DNA of 44,009 nucleotides from Selenomonadales bacterium UBA7018 (GCA_002448305.1 DJWY01000024.1:1-44009), one strand, 5' to 3'. Numbered from the stretch's first letter, positions 5,693 through 14,665 are shown. Notes: generated by a model not told the origin, from the letters alone. Numbers and translations: made by a program.

Positions 5693-7750
5693 TTGAACGA
5701 TAAAAAAATTCACACGGAAGATTATGACGACGAGATTGACGAAGAACAACACGAAGACAAATTGCCCGACGTAATGCCCAAAGAAGATGACGAAGATGAG
5801 GAAGAGGAAATAGAAGCTCATTCTTTCGACGCGGAAAATGCAAAAGTCGAAGTTGTTATGGGCGATTACAGCGCGGACCAAATTCAGATTCTGGAAGGGC
5901 TGGAGGCTGTCAGACTTCGTCCGGGTATGTACATCGGCTCAACTTCGGAACGCGGACTTCATCACTTGGTTTATGAGGTCGTCGACAATTCGATTGACGA
6001 GGCATTAGCGGGCTTTTGCACCGAGATTAACGTAACGATTGAGGCAGATAATTCAATCACAGTCAGCGATAACGGGCGCGGTATTCCGGTCGACATGCAC
6101 GAGAGCGGCAAGCCTGCTGTCGAAGTTGTCTTGACGGTTTTGCATGCTGGCGGGAAATTTGGCGACGGCGGCTATAAAGTCAGCGGCGGACTTCACGGCG
6201 TGGGCGTCAGCGTCGTCAATGCGCTTAGCAAATCTATGGAAGTCGAAGTTAGGCGCGACGATAAAATTTATCGCATAACCTTTTCACGTGGTCAAACCGT
6301 CAGTCCGCTTAAAGTTATCGGTACGGCGCAGGATACCGGAACGACCGTTCACTTTCTGCCCGATGACGAAATTTTCACAGTCAAGGAATTCAATTTCGAC
6401 ACGCTCAAGCATAGATTGCGCGAACTTGCTTTTCTCAACAGCGGCATAACTATTACCTTGACCGATAAGCGCGCGGGTGGTGAAGAAAGAATTTTTCATT
6501 TCGACGGCGGAATAAAATCTTTCGTCGAGCATCTTAATCGCAAGAAAGAAAAAATTAATCCCGCGCCGATTTACTTCAACGGGCGCAAAGATGACGCGGT
6601 TGTCGAAGTCGCTATGCAATATACTGACAGCTATCAGGAAAATATTTTTAGTTATGTCAACAATATCAACACTGAAGAAGGCGGCATGCATTTAATTGGC
6701 TTCCGCACAGCGTTGACGAAAGTCGCTAACGAATTTGCTAAGCGACATAATCTTTTCAAGAGTAACGACAATAGCTTAAGCGGCGAAGATGTTCGCGAAG
6801 GTTTGACGGCGGTTATCAGCGTCAAGCTTCATAATCCGCAATTTGAGGGGCAAACTAAAACTAAACTCGGCAACGTCGAAATTCGGTCGTTAGTTAGTGC
6901 TGTTGTTGTTGAGAGTCTCAGCGAATTTTTTGAGGAAAACCCCGCGATAACGAAAAATATTCTGGAGAAAGCAGTAATGGCGGCGCGTGCTCGTGAGGCG
7001 GCTCGTAAAGCTCGCGAATTGACGCGCAGGAAAAATGCGCTGGAAATTTCAAGCCTGCCCGGCAAACTCGCTGATTGTTCCATTAAAGACCCCGACAAAG
7101 CGGAAATTTATATTGTCGAGGGCGATAGCGCGGGCGGTTCCGCTAAGCAGGGGCGCGATAGAAGATTCCAAGCGATACTTCCTCTGCGCGGAAAAATTTT
7201 GAACGTCGAAAAGGCGCGTCTTGATAAAATTTTCGCCAACGCCGAAATTCGCACGATGATAACGGCATTTGGCACGGGCATTAGCGAAGACTTCGACATT
7301 AGCAAGCGACGCTACGGAAAAATTATTATCATGACGGACGCCGACGTTGACGGCGCACATATCCGGACTTTGCTCCTAACTTTTTTCTATCGCTATATGA
7401 AACCGCTTGTTGAGCGCGGACACATTTTCATTGCACAGCCGCCGCTTTATCAAATTCGCAAGGGAAAAGAGCATTGGTACACCTACAGCGACGACGAACT
7501 TTCTAAAAAACTCGACGAAGTCGGGCGCGACGGCGCAACTGTTCAGCGATATAAGGGCTTAGGCGAAATGAATCCCGAACAACTTTGGGAAACGACTATG
7601 GACCCTATGACGCGAACAATGCTCCGCGTTGAAGTTCAAGACGCAGTAGAGGCGGACGAACTCTTTACAATTTTAATGGGCGACCAAGTCGCGCCGCGTC
7701 GGCAATTCATTGAGGAAAATGCTTTGCTCGTCAAGAACTTAGACATTTAA
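5693..7750 (+). CDS. gyrB: DNA gyrase subunit B with acidic N-terminal extension
   Basis: GyrB supplies the ATPase of gyrase. Visible motifs: GHKL ATPase (EVVDNSIDEA, DNGRGIPVD, GLHGVGVSVVNALS), QTKTKLGN, Toprim EGDSAGGSAKQGRD and TDADVDGAHIRT, and C-terminal YKGLGEMNPEQLWETTMDP, which favours GyrB over ParE. An in-frame ATG lies at 5678, but GGAGG (5680-5684) is inside that reading and sits 8 nt before TTG 5693, so TTG 5693 is preferred (685 aa). The first ~58 residues, before YSADQIQILEGL, are an Asp/Glu-rich tail not normal for GyrB. The gene lies apart from dnaA/recF/gyrA, at least within this window. Confidence 0.96.
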   Translation: MNDKKIHTEDYDDEIDEEQHEDKLPDVMPKEDDEDEEEEIEAHSFDAENAKVEVVMGDYSADQIQILEGLEAVRLRPGMYIGSTSERGLHHLVYEVVDNSIDEALAGFCTEINVTIEADNSITVSDNGRGIPVDMHESGKPAVEVVLTVLHAGGKFGDGGYKVSGGLHGVGVSVVNALSKSMEVEVRRDDKIYRITFSRGQTVSPLKVIGTAQDTGTTVHFLPDDEIFTVKEFNFDTLKHRLRELAFLNSGITITLTDKRAGGEERIFHFDGGIKSFVEHLNRKKEKINPAPIYFNGRKDDAVVEVAMQYTDSYQENIFSYVNNINTEEGGMHLIGFRTALTKVANEFAKRHNLFKSNDNSLSGEDVREGLTAVISVKLHNPQFEGQTKTKLGNVEIRSLVSAVVVESLSEFFEENPAITKNILEKAVMAARAREAARKARELTRRKNALEISSLPGKLADCSIKDPDKAEIYIVEGDSAGGSAKQGRDRRFQAILPLRGKILNVEKARLDKIFANAEIRTMITAFGTGISEDFDISKRRYGKIIIMTDADVDGAHIRTLLLTFFYRYMKPLVERGHIFIAQPPLYQIRKGKEHWYTYSDDELSKKLDEVGRDGATVQRYKGLGEMNPEQLWETTMDPMTRTMLRVEVQDAVEADELFTILMGDQVAPRRQFIEENALLVKNLDI

Positions 7751-7754
7751 AAAA

Positions 7755-7790
7755 GACTCCCGCAGGGAAAATACTTGCGGGAGTTTTAAA
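7755..7790. terminator. Terminator shared by gyrB and the facing gene
   Basis: ACTCCCGCA (7756-7764) and TGCGGGAGT (7776-7784) form a perfect 9-bp stem, with T-rich DNA downstream and A-rich DNA upstream. It can act in both directions between convergent genes. Confidence 0.85.
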
Positions 7791-7805
7791 TTTTATGGAG
7801 ATGAT

Positions 7806-8108
7806 TTAATCTTCGTCGTTGTGTTGATATTTCGTGTGGTAGTGAACGATATAAATTCCTTTGCCGGTGATGTGGCGAATGTCATCAATGTAGCAAAATT
7901 GGCGCGTCTTGGGATAAACCAAAATGTCGCCCTCGTAAATTTCTTGGCTATCGTTCATGATAAGCGTACTCTGTTCGGTCTCGCTGAAGAAAGCAGTAAC
8001 GAGCGGCGGGACTTCGCGATTGTCGCGCACGTGCACGAAAACATTTGGTTGAAGTCCAGCGGCTCCCTCAAAATAGTCGTCCAAAACAATTTTCAAATTG
8101 GCGTCCAT
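7806..8108 (-). CDS. Hypothetical 100-residue protein
   Basis: The start is set at ATG 8108 because GGGAGGA lies just upstream on the reverse strand; the longer frame to 8186 lacks such a site. The product is soluble and probably beta-rich (PNVFVHVRDNREVPPLVTAFF, YEGDILVYPKTRQFCYIDDIRHI), ending in a His/Asp-rich tail (HYHTKYQHNDED) that could bind metal. It lies downstream of prfC in the same direction. No family is recognised. Confidence 0.7.
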   Translation of the reverse strand: MDANLKIVLDDYFEGAAGLQPNVFVHVRDNREVPPLVTAFFSETEQSTLIMNDSQEIYEGDILVYPKTRQFCYIDDIRHITGKGIYIVHYHTKYQHNDED

Positions 8109-8163
8109 TACTTTTCCTCCCATATCATTTTTGGCGTATTTTATAGGAAATGCGTTGCCGTTG

Positions 8164-9765
8164 TCAAATAGAAAATGGCGTAGCATTCATTTCGAGTTTC
8201 GGATTGTTATCGCTTATCCAGCCCAGTGCCCATTCATTTTCGACGAGCAAAACCGGATTTTCTGCGCGGTCAAGGACGAACATTCCCCTATCAATTCCGC
8301 GCAGATTTGTCGGCAAAACTTTCACACCGTCAGTAAATCTAAGCCAACGCGCAACTTCAAACGGCAACATTGTCATTAAAATATCAACGCCGTATTCCGA
8401 CTTCAGCCGATATTGCAGAACTTCAAATTGCAACGTGCCGACCGTGCCGACGACATAAGATTCAGTGCCCGCGCCAACTTGATTGAAAAGTTGAATCGCG
8501 CCTTCCTGCGTCAGCTGGTCGATACCTTTAGCGAATTGTTTGCGCTTCATAGTGTCCTTAGCTTGAACGCGAGCAAATTTTTCCGGCGGGAAGGTCGGGA
8601 AATCTTCAAACTTAAATTTATGCGCGGCGTCAGTCAGCGTATCGCCAATTCCGAAAATTCCAGAATCGAATAGCCCGACAATATCGCCCGGAAAAGCTTC
8701 GTCGATAATCTGTCTGTCCTGCGCGAGGAATTGTTGCGGTTGCGATAGCTTAACGAGTTTATCTGTCGGCGCGTGCCAGACCGTCATATTGCGTTCAAAT
8801 TTTCCGGAACAAATTCTTATGAAGGCGAGCCGGTCTCTATGCGCGGGATTCATGTTGGCTTGAATTTTGAACACGAACGCTGAAAATTTTTCGTCTTCCG
8901 GCTCAATAACGCCGTCACTTGAAAGACGCGGCGCAGGTGGCGGAGCAAGCCGCAAATATTCTTCTAAAAAATTCTGCACGCCAAAATTCGTCATAGCCGA
9001 GCCAAAGAACGTCGGAGTCAATTCGCCCGCGTCGATTTTAGCTTTGTCAAAAATTTCACCCGCCTCGTCAAGCAACATTAAATCATCTTGGAGCGCGTCA
9101 AAATTTTCTTGCCCGACGCGCTTTATAACTTCGGGGTCGTCGGAGGCGAAAATTTCCGAAATTCTTTCCTTTTGTCCGTGCGTCGTATCTTCCGCGAAAA
9201 GTTCAATCTGATTTTTCTGCCGGTCGAAGACGCCCAAATATTTTCCGTCGGTGCCAATCGGGAAGTTCATGGGATAAGTTGGAATGCCCAAAACTTTTTC
9301 AATCTCGTCGAGAAGGTCGAGCGGAATTTTGCCGTAGCGGTCGAGCTTGTTTATAAAAGTAAAAATCGGTATGCGCCGTTCACGACAAACTTTGAAAAGT
9401 TTTTTTGTCTGCGCCTCAACGCCCTTTGCCGCGTCGAGAATCATAACCGCGCTATCGACCGCCATTAGCGTCCGGTAAGTATCTTCGGAAAAATCTTGGT
9501 GACCGGGCGTGTCTAGAATATTTATCCTGCAGCCGGCGTAGTCGAATTGCAAAACAGAACTCGTAACCGAAATGCCGCGTTGCTTTTCAATTTCCATCCA
9601 GTCCGAAACCGCATGACGTTGCGTTTTGCGCGACTTTATCGAGCCGGCAAGATGAATCGCACCGCCATAGAGCAAAAGTTTTTCAGTAAGCGTCGTCTTG
9701 CCCGCATCGGGGTGCGAAATTATCGCGAATGTCCGCCGCTTGTTTATTTCTTCAATCAGTGTCAA
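8164..9765 (-). CDS. prfC: Peptide chain release factor 3
   Basis: A 533-residue translational GTPase of RF3 type, which recycles RF1/RF2 from the ribosome. G1 is ISHPDAGKTTLTEKL near residue 17, G3 is DTPGHQDFSEDTYRTL, and G4 is NKLDR. The SDWMEIEKQRGISVTSSV switch region and the QLTQEGAIQLF and GTVGTLQFEVLQYRL segments of domain III are typical of RF3 rather than EF-G. TTG 9765 follows GAAGGGAG. The length matches the family (~529). Confidence 0.96.
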   Translation of the reverse strand: MTLIEEINKRRTFAIISHPDAGKTTLTEKLLLYGGAIHLAGSIKSRKTQRHAVSDWMEIEKQRGISVTSSVLQFDYAGCRINILDTPGHQDFSEDTYRTLMAVDSAVMILDAAKGVEAQTKKLFKVCRERRIPIFTFINKLDRYGKIPLDLLDEIEKVLGIPTYPMNFPIGTDGKYLGVFDRQKNQIELFAEDTTHGQKERISEIFASDDPEVIKRVGQENFDALQDDLMLLDEAGEIFDKAKIDAGELTPTFFGSAMTNFGVQNFLEEYLRLAPPPAPRLSSDGVIEPEDEKFSAFVFKIQANMNPAHRDRLAFIRICSGKFERNMTVWHAPTDKLVKLSQPQQFLAQDRQIIDEAFPGDIVGLFDSGIFGIGDTLTDAAHKFKFEDFPTFPPEKFARVQAKDTMKRKQFAKGIDQLTQEGAIQLFNQVGAGTESYVVGTVGTLQFEVLQYRLKSEYGVDILMTMLPFEVARWLRFTDGVKVLPTNLRGIDRGMFVLDRAENPVLLVENEWALGWISDNNPKLEMNATPFSI

Positions 9766-9796
9766 AATTTTTGGCTCCCTTCAAGTTTTGTTTGCC

Positions 9797-9825
9797 ATTG
9801 TACACCAGAAAAACTTTTCGGGCAA
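9797..9825 (-). promoter_or_regulatory. Probable promoter of prfC
   Basis: On the reverse strand TTGCCC (9825-9820), a 17-nt spacer and TACAAT (9802-9797) precede the prfC start by about 30 nt. Confidence 0.5.
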
Positions 9826-9848
9826 AAAAAAACTCGACCGTAGCCGAG
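9824..9848 (-). terminator. Terminator of the zinc-ribbon membrane protein gene
   Basis: On the reverse strand CTCGGC-TACG-GTCGAG forms a 6-bp stem with a tetraloop, followed by nine T. Confidence 0.7.
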
Positions 9849-9871
9849 AAAAAATTTTCAGTAGTTAAAAT

Positions 9872-10270
9872 TTATTTTAACAAGAATTGGTTTCCACATC
9901 GGTGGCAAATGTATGTATTGCGCCAGCGTTCATATTCTTTAGGATAAATTTCGTTATTATATTTTTCAGCGTCAATGCTTCCCTTGAAAAAAACTAAAGC
10001 AATCGCACCTAAGACAAGACCAGCAAGGAAACTATCAATCCCAAACAGATAAGCCAAACCTCCAAAAATCAGCCCGGCTACCCAAGACGTTTCCATTTTA
10101 GCTGGTGGAGCTACAGCTTGCGCTAAATCGGTTGCGGCTTGTCCTTCCGTCGTTGCTTCGTATTTTCCAAAAGTCGTCGTCGACGTATGACTAACCGTGC
10201 CGCTCATGTAAATCACTTCACATTTTTGAATATTCTCCGAACCGCAATGCGGACATTTAAATTCTCTCAC
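9872..10270 (-). CDS. Membrane protein with a zinc ribbon split between its two termini
   Basis: GTG 10270 follows GGGAGG. In the 132-residue product, CPHCG at residues 6-10 and CHRCG at 122-126 are the two knuckles of a zinc ribbon, placed at opposite ends of the chain. Between them are a Ser/Thr/Ala-rich stretch and about two hydrophobic segments (WVAGLIFGGLAYLFGI and FLAGLVLGAIALVFF). Both termini would then be on the same side, probably cytoplasmic, so that one Zn site could close the hairpin. The gene has its own terminator. The function is unknown. Confidence 0.75.
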   Translation of the reverse strand: MREFKCPHCGSENIQKCEVIYMSGTVSHTSTTTFGKYEATTEGQAATDLAQAVAPPAKMETSWVAGLIFGGLAYLFGIDSFLAGLVLGAIALVFFKGSIDAEKYNNEIYPKEYERWRNTYICHRCGNQFLLK

Positions 10271-10364
10271 AAAAAGTTACCTCCCATTTAAAATTTTCGG
10301 TAACAATTATAGCGAAAATTTTTTGTCCGTTGGTTAGCTGGCAGGACACTCGGAAAATTTTTTG

Positions 10365-11210
10365 TCAAATTCGTTTGCGTTTCTTCACAACGATTAAAAT
10401 TCCCGCGAAGATTAATACCATGCCAATAATTATTTGCACGGTCAGCGGCTCGCCTAAAAATACCACGCCACCCAATACGCCGACAATCGGCGCGACTAAT
10501 GCTGCGATTGACGCCGTGCTTGCTTCAATGTGCGTCAAAACATAATTCCACAGGAAAAACGCTAACGCCGACGCCAATGCGCCATTATAAATCACGCACA
10601 GCACCGCCGGTAAGCACCAATTTATTTCGCCTTGCGGGAATATCGATGAATACATTACAAGGCTTATCGCGCCGAAAACCATTTGCCACGTCGTCAGCTG
10701 AACCATATCACATTTTGTAAGCTTGAGCTTTACGACGATATTTGATACCGCCATAATCATTGCGCCCAAAATTATTATGAACGCCGCGCTTAAATCGTCG
10801 ACGCCCTGCAAGCCCATTAGCACATACAAACCGAGCATTGCTAGAAACAGCCCGAAAAATTTTATCCGTGTGAGTTTTTCATTGAGCGCGAAATGTGCTA
10901 AAATTGCCGTCCAAAGCGGCGCGGTGTAATTCAAGACCGCCGCCATGCCCGCGCTTATCGTTTGCATTCCAACCTGCGCGGCTATGTTATTTAGGTTCAG
11001 TTGTAAAATTCCCGTCAAGATTATCCACGGCAAAAATTTCGCGTCGGGCAACGGTATCTTTTTCCAGTACGCAACCGCTAACAAAATCAATGCGCCTGAA
11101 CTAAATCGCCACGTCACGAACAAAATCGGCGGGAAATATGTATTCGCCGTTTTCATAACAACCCAATTCAAGCCCCAGATTAACCATATCGTTGCGAGTG
11201 CTCGCAACAT
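10365..11210 (-). CDS. EamA/DMT-family transporter
   Basis: A 281-residue protein with about ten membrane segments arranged as two EamA repeats (first WLIWGLNWVVMK, second IILGAMIMAVSNIVVK), ending in a basic tail KKRKRI. Landmarks include NYTAPLWTAILAH and the second-repeat ASTASIAALVAPIVGVLGG with FLGEPLT. This family exports amino acids and other metabolites; the substrate cannot be told. The gene stands alone, divergent from the S41 protease. Confidence 0.88.
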   Translation of the reverse strand: MLRALATIWLIWGLNWVVMKTANTYFPPILFVTWRFSSGALILLAVAYWKKIPLPDAKFLPWIILTGILQLNLNNIAAQVGMQTISAGMAAVLNYTAPLWTAILAHFALNEKLTRIKFFGLFLAMLGLYVLMGLQGVDDLSAAFIIILGAMIMAVSNIVVKLKLTKCDMVQLTTWQMVFGAISLVMYSSIFPQGEINWCLPAVLCVIYNGALASALAFFLWNYVLTHIEASTASIAALVAPIVGVLGGVVFLGEPLTVQIIIGMVLIFAGILIVVKKRKRI

Positions 11211-11316
11211 TTTATCACGACCTTATAAGGAAATCTGCGGCAAGATTAAAATAAATTTCCTGTACTGTCAAGAATTACGCGACGAAATAACCTTAATGAC
11301 ATTTTAATAAAACTTA

Positions 11317-11325
11317 TGATATAAT
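11317..11325 (+). promoter_or_regulatory. Extended -10 promoter of the S41 protease gene
   Basis: TGATATAAT (TG 11317-11318, TATAAT 11320-11325) lies about 32 nt upstream of the start; the -35 is weak. Confidence 0.55.
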
Positions 11326-11356
11326 AACTAAAATCTTGGCGAAGGGAGGTCGCACC

Positions 11357-12568
11357 TTGAAGAAGAAAATTTTGGCAGGAATATTTATAGTTTCGTTAAT
11401 CAGTTCGGCGTTGACTTTAGGCTTTGTATGTTTCTTGCTGGATTTAAATACCAAAAACGCTTTTGAGCTTGGAAGATTTTTCGCGGCGATGAGGTTTATA
11501 GAAGGGCATTACGTGCAGGAGGTTGAGCGCGGCAAATTAATTGACGGGGCAATAGGCGGCATGGTCAATTCTCTTGGCGACCCGCATTCAATTTATCTTG
11601 CGCCACAACTTTATAGCCAACTCCGCGCAGAAACTAGCGGCGCATTTGGCGGAATCGGCGTTTACATGAGTTTTAAAAATGGCGGCGTCCAAATTATGAA
11701 CGTTATTCCCGACAGTCCAGGCTACAAAGCAGGACTTTTGGCGGGCGATAAAATTTTAGCTGTGAACGGTCAGCCCGTCGAAGAAATTTCTCCAGGCGAA
11801 GTCGCTATCAAAATTCGCGGTGAAATTGGTACGCAAGTCGAATTGCTAATCGGTCGCGAAGGCTACGAGGATACGACTTACATTTTGACGCGGGAAAATA
11901 TCAAAGTCAAAACGGTTGCTGGCAAAATGATTGATGAAAAGCTCGGTTACATTAAAATTTCAAATTTCAGCGAGAACACCGGCGAAGAATTTAAGTCGAC
12001 ACTTTCCGAACTCGAAAGCGCAGGCATGAAAGGTTTCGTTCTTGATATGCGGCAAAATCCCGGCGGCGTTATAACAAGTTGCATTGAAATTGCGCGGGAA
12101 CTTGTACCGGCAGGAACGATTGCTTCAGTGATTCAGCGCAACGGCGAAAAAGAAGTTTATACTTCTGATTTGGCGGCGGTGAAGTTCCCGATAATTATTC
12201 TGCTCGACAAAAATAGCGCGAGTGCCGCCGAATTGCTATCGGGTGCGTTGCAGGATACTAAAGTTGCGCTTGTCGTCGGCGAAAAATCTTATGGCAAAGG
12301 CTCCGTGCAAACACTCATTCCTATGATGCACGAAGACGGATTGAAACTCACAATCGCGAAATATTACACGCCGAACGGTCGTAGCATTGACGGCGAAGGC
12401 ATTGCTCCCGACGTGGAAGTAACTTTATCGACGACGCCTAATCAAATGTACGAACTCGAACTTAACGAAGAACAAGACCCGCAACTTGCTACGGCGGAAA
12501 ATCTTTTGCGGCACCAAGTCGACGCCGGAAAAATTCTATTCGACGACGGCTTTTGGAAAACGTCTTAA
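11357..12568 (+). CDS. S41-family C-terminal processing protease (CtpA-like)
   Basis: TTG 11357 is chosen because GGGAGG (11344-11349) lies 7 nt upstream. The 403-residue product has an N-terminal signal anchor (residues ~4-26), a PDZ domain (about 95-165, SPGYKAGLLAGDKILAVNG) and the S41 catalytic core. The nucleophile Ser is in KNSASAAELLSGALQD and the Lys in GEKSYGKGSVQ. It is anchored outside the inner membrane and would trim or degrade envelope proteins from their C-termini. The length is normal for the family. It is transcribed alone. Confidence 0.93.
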   Translation: MKKKILAGIFIVSLISSALTLGFVCFLLDLNTKNAFELGRFFAAMRFIEGHYVQEVERGKLIDGAIGGMVNSLGDPHSIYLAPQLYSQLRAETSGAFGGIGVYMSFKNGGVQIMNVIPDSPGYKAGLLAGDKILAVNGQPVEEISPGEVAIKIRGEIGTQVELLIGREGYEDTTYILTRENIKVKTVAGKMIDEKLGYIKISNFSENTGEEFKSTLSELESAGMKGFVLDMRQNPGGVITSCIEIARELVPAGTIASVIQRNGEKEVYTSDLAAVKFPIIILLDKNSASAAELLSGALQDTKVALVVGEKSYGKGSVQTLIPMMHEDGLKLTIAKYYTPNGRSIDGEGIAPDVEVTLSTTPNQMYELELNEEQDPQLATAENLLRHQVDAGKILFDDGFWKTS

Positions 12569-12582
12569 GACATGTTTTTAAC

Positions 12583-12774
12583 CTACTTTCTTTCAGCGAA
12601 GAAAGAAAGTAGCAAAGACCCGCTTTAAAAGCGGGGGAACAGTTAGGACGCGGCGATAACGTTAGAACGGCGAAACGCTAAATCGCGTACACTGTTTGGT
12701 TACTTTTTAAAAGTAACCGCTGCTATTTTGCATCACGCAAAAGCGCGGCGCGAGTCGTCATCCATGACGGCTCG
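12583..12774. repeat. Hairpin-rich intergenic region, possibly a MITE-like remnant
   Basis: Five inverted repeats lie within 192 nt. They are a perfect 12-bp stem (12583-12612), CCCGCTTT/AAAGCGGG (12619-12635), GGTTACTTTT/AAAAGTAACC (12698-12718), TTTTGC/GCAAAA (12726-12742) and an 11-bp stem with one G:T (12751-12774). The first and third share a TACTTT/AAAGTA core. No coding frame is convincing. Confidence 0.6.
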
Positions 12775-12816
12775 ATTTGGTTGGTTTTTATTTTTCATTT
12801 TTAATTGGCATTATAC

Positions 12817-12846
12817 AAAAAGCCCCCTGTGTGATTGCAGAGGGCT
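12817..12846 (-). terminator. Terminator of the trpB-dedA unit
   Basis: On the reverse strand AGCCCTCTG (12846-12838) pairs with CAGGGGGCT (12829-12821) over 9 bp with one G:U, followed by TTTT. Confidence 0.75.
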
Positions 12847-12850
12847 AATT

Positions 12851-13441
12851 TTATTTTTTCTTCCTGAAGTAAAGCCAGGCGATTATCAAAATGCTGACTA
12901 TGATAAACGCTACGCTGAATTTATGTCCGAGTTCTAGCAGATATTCCCAATTATCACCGAGCAGGACGCCAGCATAGAGAATTAACGCTGTCCACGGCAA
13001 CGAGCCGGCAAAAGTATAGAACAGGAACGGCGGGAATTTTACCTTAGCGAAGCCAGCTGGCAATGATATAAACGTTCTGATAATCGGCAACATGCGACTA
13101 AAGAACACTGCGCGGATACCGTATTTATCGAACCAGTTTTGCGCAAGGTCAACATGCGACTTTTTAATCAGAAAATATTTGCCGTACTTGTCAACGAACT
13201 TTCTGCCACCCGTCGCGCCCACGACATAAGCGAAAATCGAACCCGCCATGCCGCCAATCATACCGGCAATCATTGCGCCGGTAAAAGTCATTCGCTCCGC
13301 GCTGACAAGATAACCTGCGAAACCTAAAATCAATTCGCTTGGCACGGGGATACATGCATTTTCCATAGCCATTAGGATAGCAACGGCAAGATAACCCCAT
13401 GAATCAATGAAAGTCAAAAAAGCTTGGGATATTTGCTCCAT
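12851..13441 (-). CDS. DedA-family membrane protein
   Basis: A 196-residue integral membrane protein of the DedA/SNARE-associated family, linked in other bacteria to undecaprenyl-phosphate or lipid flipping and membrane homeostasis. Signatures: ENACIPVPSELILGFAGYL near residue 27, AGSIFAYVVGATGGRKFVDKYG, and FFSRMLPIIRTFISLPAGFAKV, with the essential acidic and arginine residues present. It begins 3 nt after trpB ends, so the two are cotranscribed. Confidence 0.92.
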   Translation of the reverse strand: MEQISQAFLTFIDSWGYLAVAILMAMENACIPVPSELILGFAGYLVSAERMTFTGAMIAGMIGGMAGSIFAYVVGATGGRKFVDKYGKYFLIKKSHVDLAQNWFDKYGIRAVFFSRMLPIIRTFISLPAGFAKVKFPPFLFYTFAGSLPWTALILYAGVLLGDNWEYLLELGHKFSVAFIIVSILIIAWLYFRKKK

Positions 13442-13444
13442 AGT

Positions 13445-14665
13445 TTAGAAATCCTTAAAATTTTCTCCGTAACCGTAATGCTCAATGACGTAATCCAAAT
13501 CCTTATCGCCGCGCCCGCTCAAGTTCACGAGGATTGAGCCTTTGCCCATTTCCTTAGCGAGTTTCATCGCATAGGCGACGGCGTGTGAACTTTCAAGCGC
13601 AGGGATAATGCCTTCATAGCGACTAAGTTTGAAGAAGGCGTTGACTGCTTCCAAATCGCTGGCGACTTCGTATTTAACGCGCCCAATTTCGCGCAGGAAA
13701 GCATGTTCGGGACCGACACTAGGATAATCGAGACCGCTGGCAATCGAATAAACCGGCGCGGGTTCGCCGTTCGCGTCCTTAAGCATAATCGAGTTAAAGC
13801 CGTGCATAACGCCTTCCGAACCGTAACTCATTGACGCGGCGTGCTCGCCTAAAGTTTTTCCGCGTCCGAGCGGCTCAACGCCGACAATTTCAACCGGGTC
13901 ATTAATGAACGGCAGGAAAAATCCAATCGAATTGGAGCCGCCGCCAACGCAAGCAGTTATCACGTCGGGGAATAATCCTGTCATTTCTTTGAACTGTTCG
14001 CGAGCCTCTTCGCCGACGACGTATTGAAAATCGCGAACCATCATCGGGAAGGGGTGCGGACCCACGACAGAACCAATGCAATAAATAGTTTCCTTGTAGT
14101 TTTGCAGATAATCTTCAAAGGCGGCGTCGACAGCTTCTTTTAAAGTTTTCGCGCCCTTGTCGACTGAAACAACATTTGCGCCCAAAACTTTCATGCGGGC
14201 GACGTTAGGAGCCTGTTTAGCAATATCGACTTCGCCCATATAAATTGTGCATTCAAGCCCGAAGAAAGCGGCGGCAGTAGCGAGCGCGACGCCGTGTTGA
14301 CCGGCTCCGGTTTCGGCGATAATGCGTTTTTTGCCCATGAACTTTGCAAGAAGTCCTTCGCCCATGCAGTGATTAAGTTTATGCGCGCCGGAATGGTTTA
14401 AATCTTCGCGCTTGAGATAAATTTGGCAGTTGCCGAGCTTGCGGCTAAGATTTTCGCAGTGATAAACGGGCGTGGGTCTGCCTTGAAATTCGCGACGAAT
14501 GCGGCGCAGTTCATTAATAAACTGCGACGAGTGGCAGATTGTCAGATAAGCCTGCGTAATTTCTTCCATAGCGGGAACGAGTTGGGGCGGAAGATATGCG
14601 CCGCCGTATTTGCCAAAAAAGCCGTCTTCCGAAGGATATTTTTTAAGATAAGTTGAGTAGTCCAT
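13445..14665 (-). CDS. trpB: Tryptophan synthase beta chain, without a trpA neighbour
   Basis: The 406-residue product joins serine with indole (PLP enzyme). The PLP lysine is K96 in HSGAHKLNH, the catalytic Glu is E118 in AETGAGQHG, the phosphate-binding loop is GGGSNSIG, and SGRGDKD lies at the C-terminus. The usual HTGAHKINN is altered to HSGAHKLNH. It is a solo gene: no trpA or other trp gene is adjacent. It may scavenge indole, or pair with a distant TrpA. It follows a small ORF with its own ribosome binding site and is followed by dedA. Confidence 0.95.
   Translation of the reverse strand: MDYSTYLKKYPSEDGFFGKYGGAYLPPQLVPAMEEITQAYLTICHSSQFINELRRIRREFQGRPTPVYHCENLSRKLGNCQIYLKREDLNHSGAHKLNHCMGEGLLAKFMGKKRIIAETGAGQHGVALATAAAFFGLECTIYMGEVDIAKQAPNVARMKVLGANVVSVDKGAKTLKEAVDAAFEDYLQNYKETIYCIGSVVGPHPFPMMVRDFQYVVGEEAREQFKEMTGLFPDVITACVGGGSNSIGFFLPFINDPVEIVGVEPLGRGKTLGEHAASMSYGSEGVMHGFNSIMLKDANGEPAPVYSIASGLDYPSVGPEHAFLREIGRVKYEVASDLEAVNAFFKLSRYEGIIPALESSHAVAYAMKLAKEMGKGSILVNLSGRGDKDLDYVIEHYGYGENFKDF

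Noticed and set aside
5576..5881. Reverse-strand frame opposite the gyrB start
   Set aside because: Its Phe/Val-rich composition arises from the Asp/Glu-rich gyrB extension read in reverse; no ribosome binding site.
12728..12937. Small forward frame downstream of the S41 protease
   Set aside because: It runs across the hairpin cluster and the dedA terminator into dedA and has no ribosome binding site.
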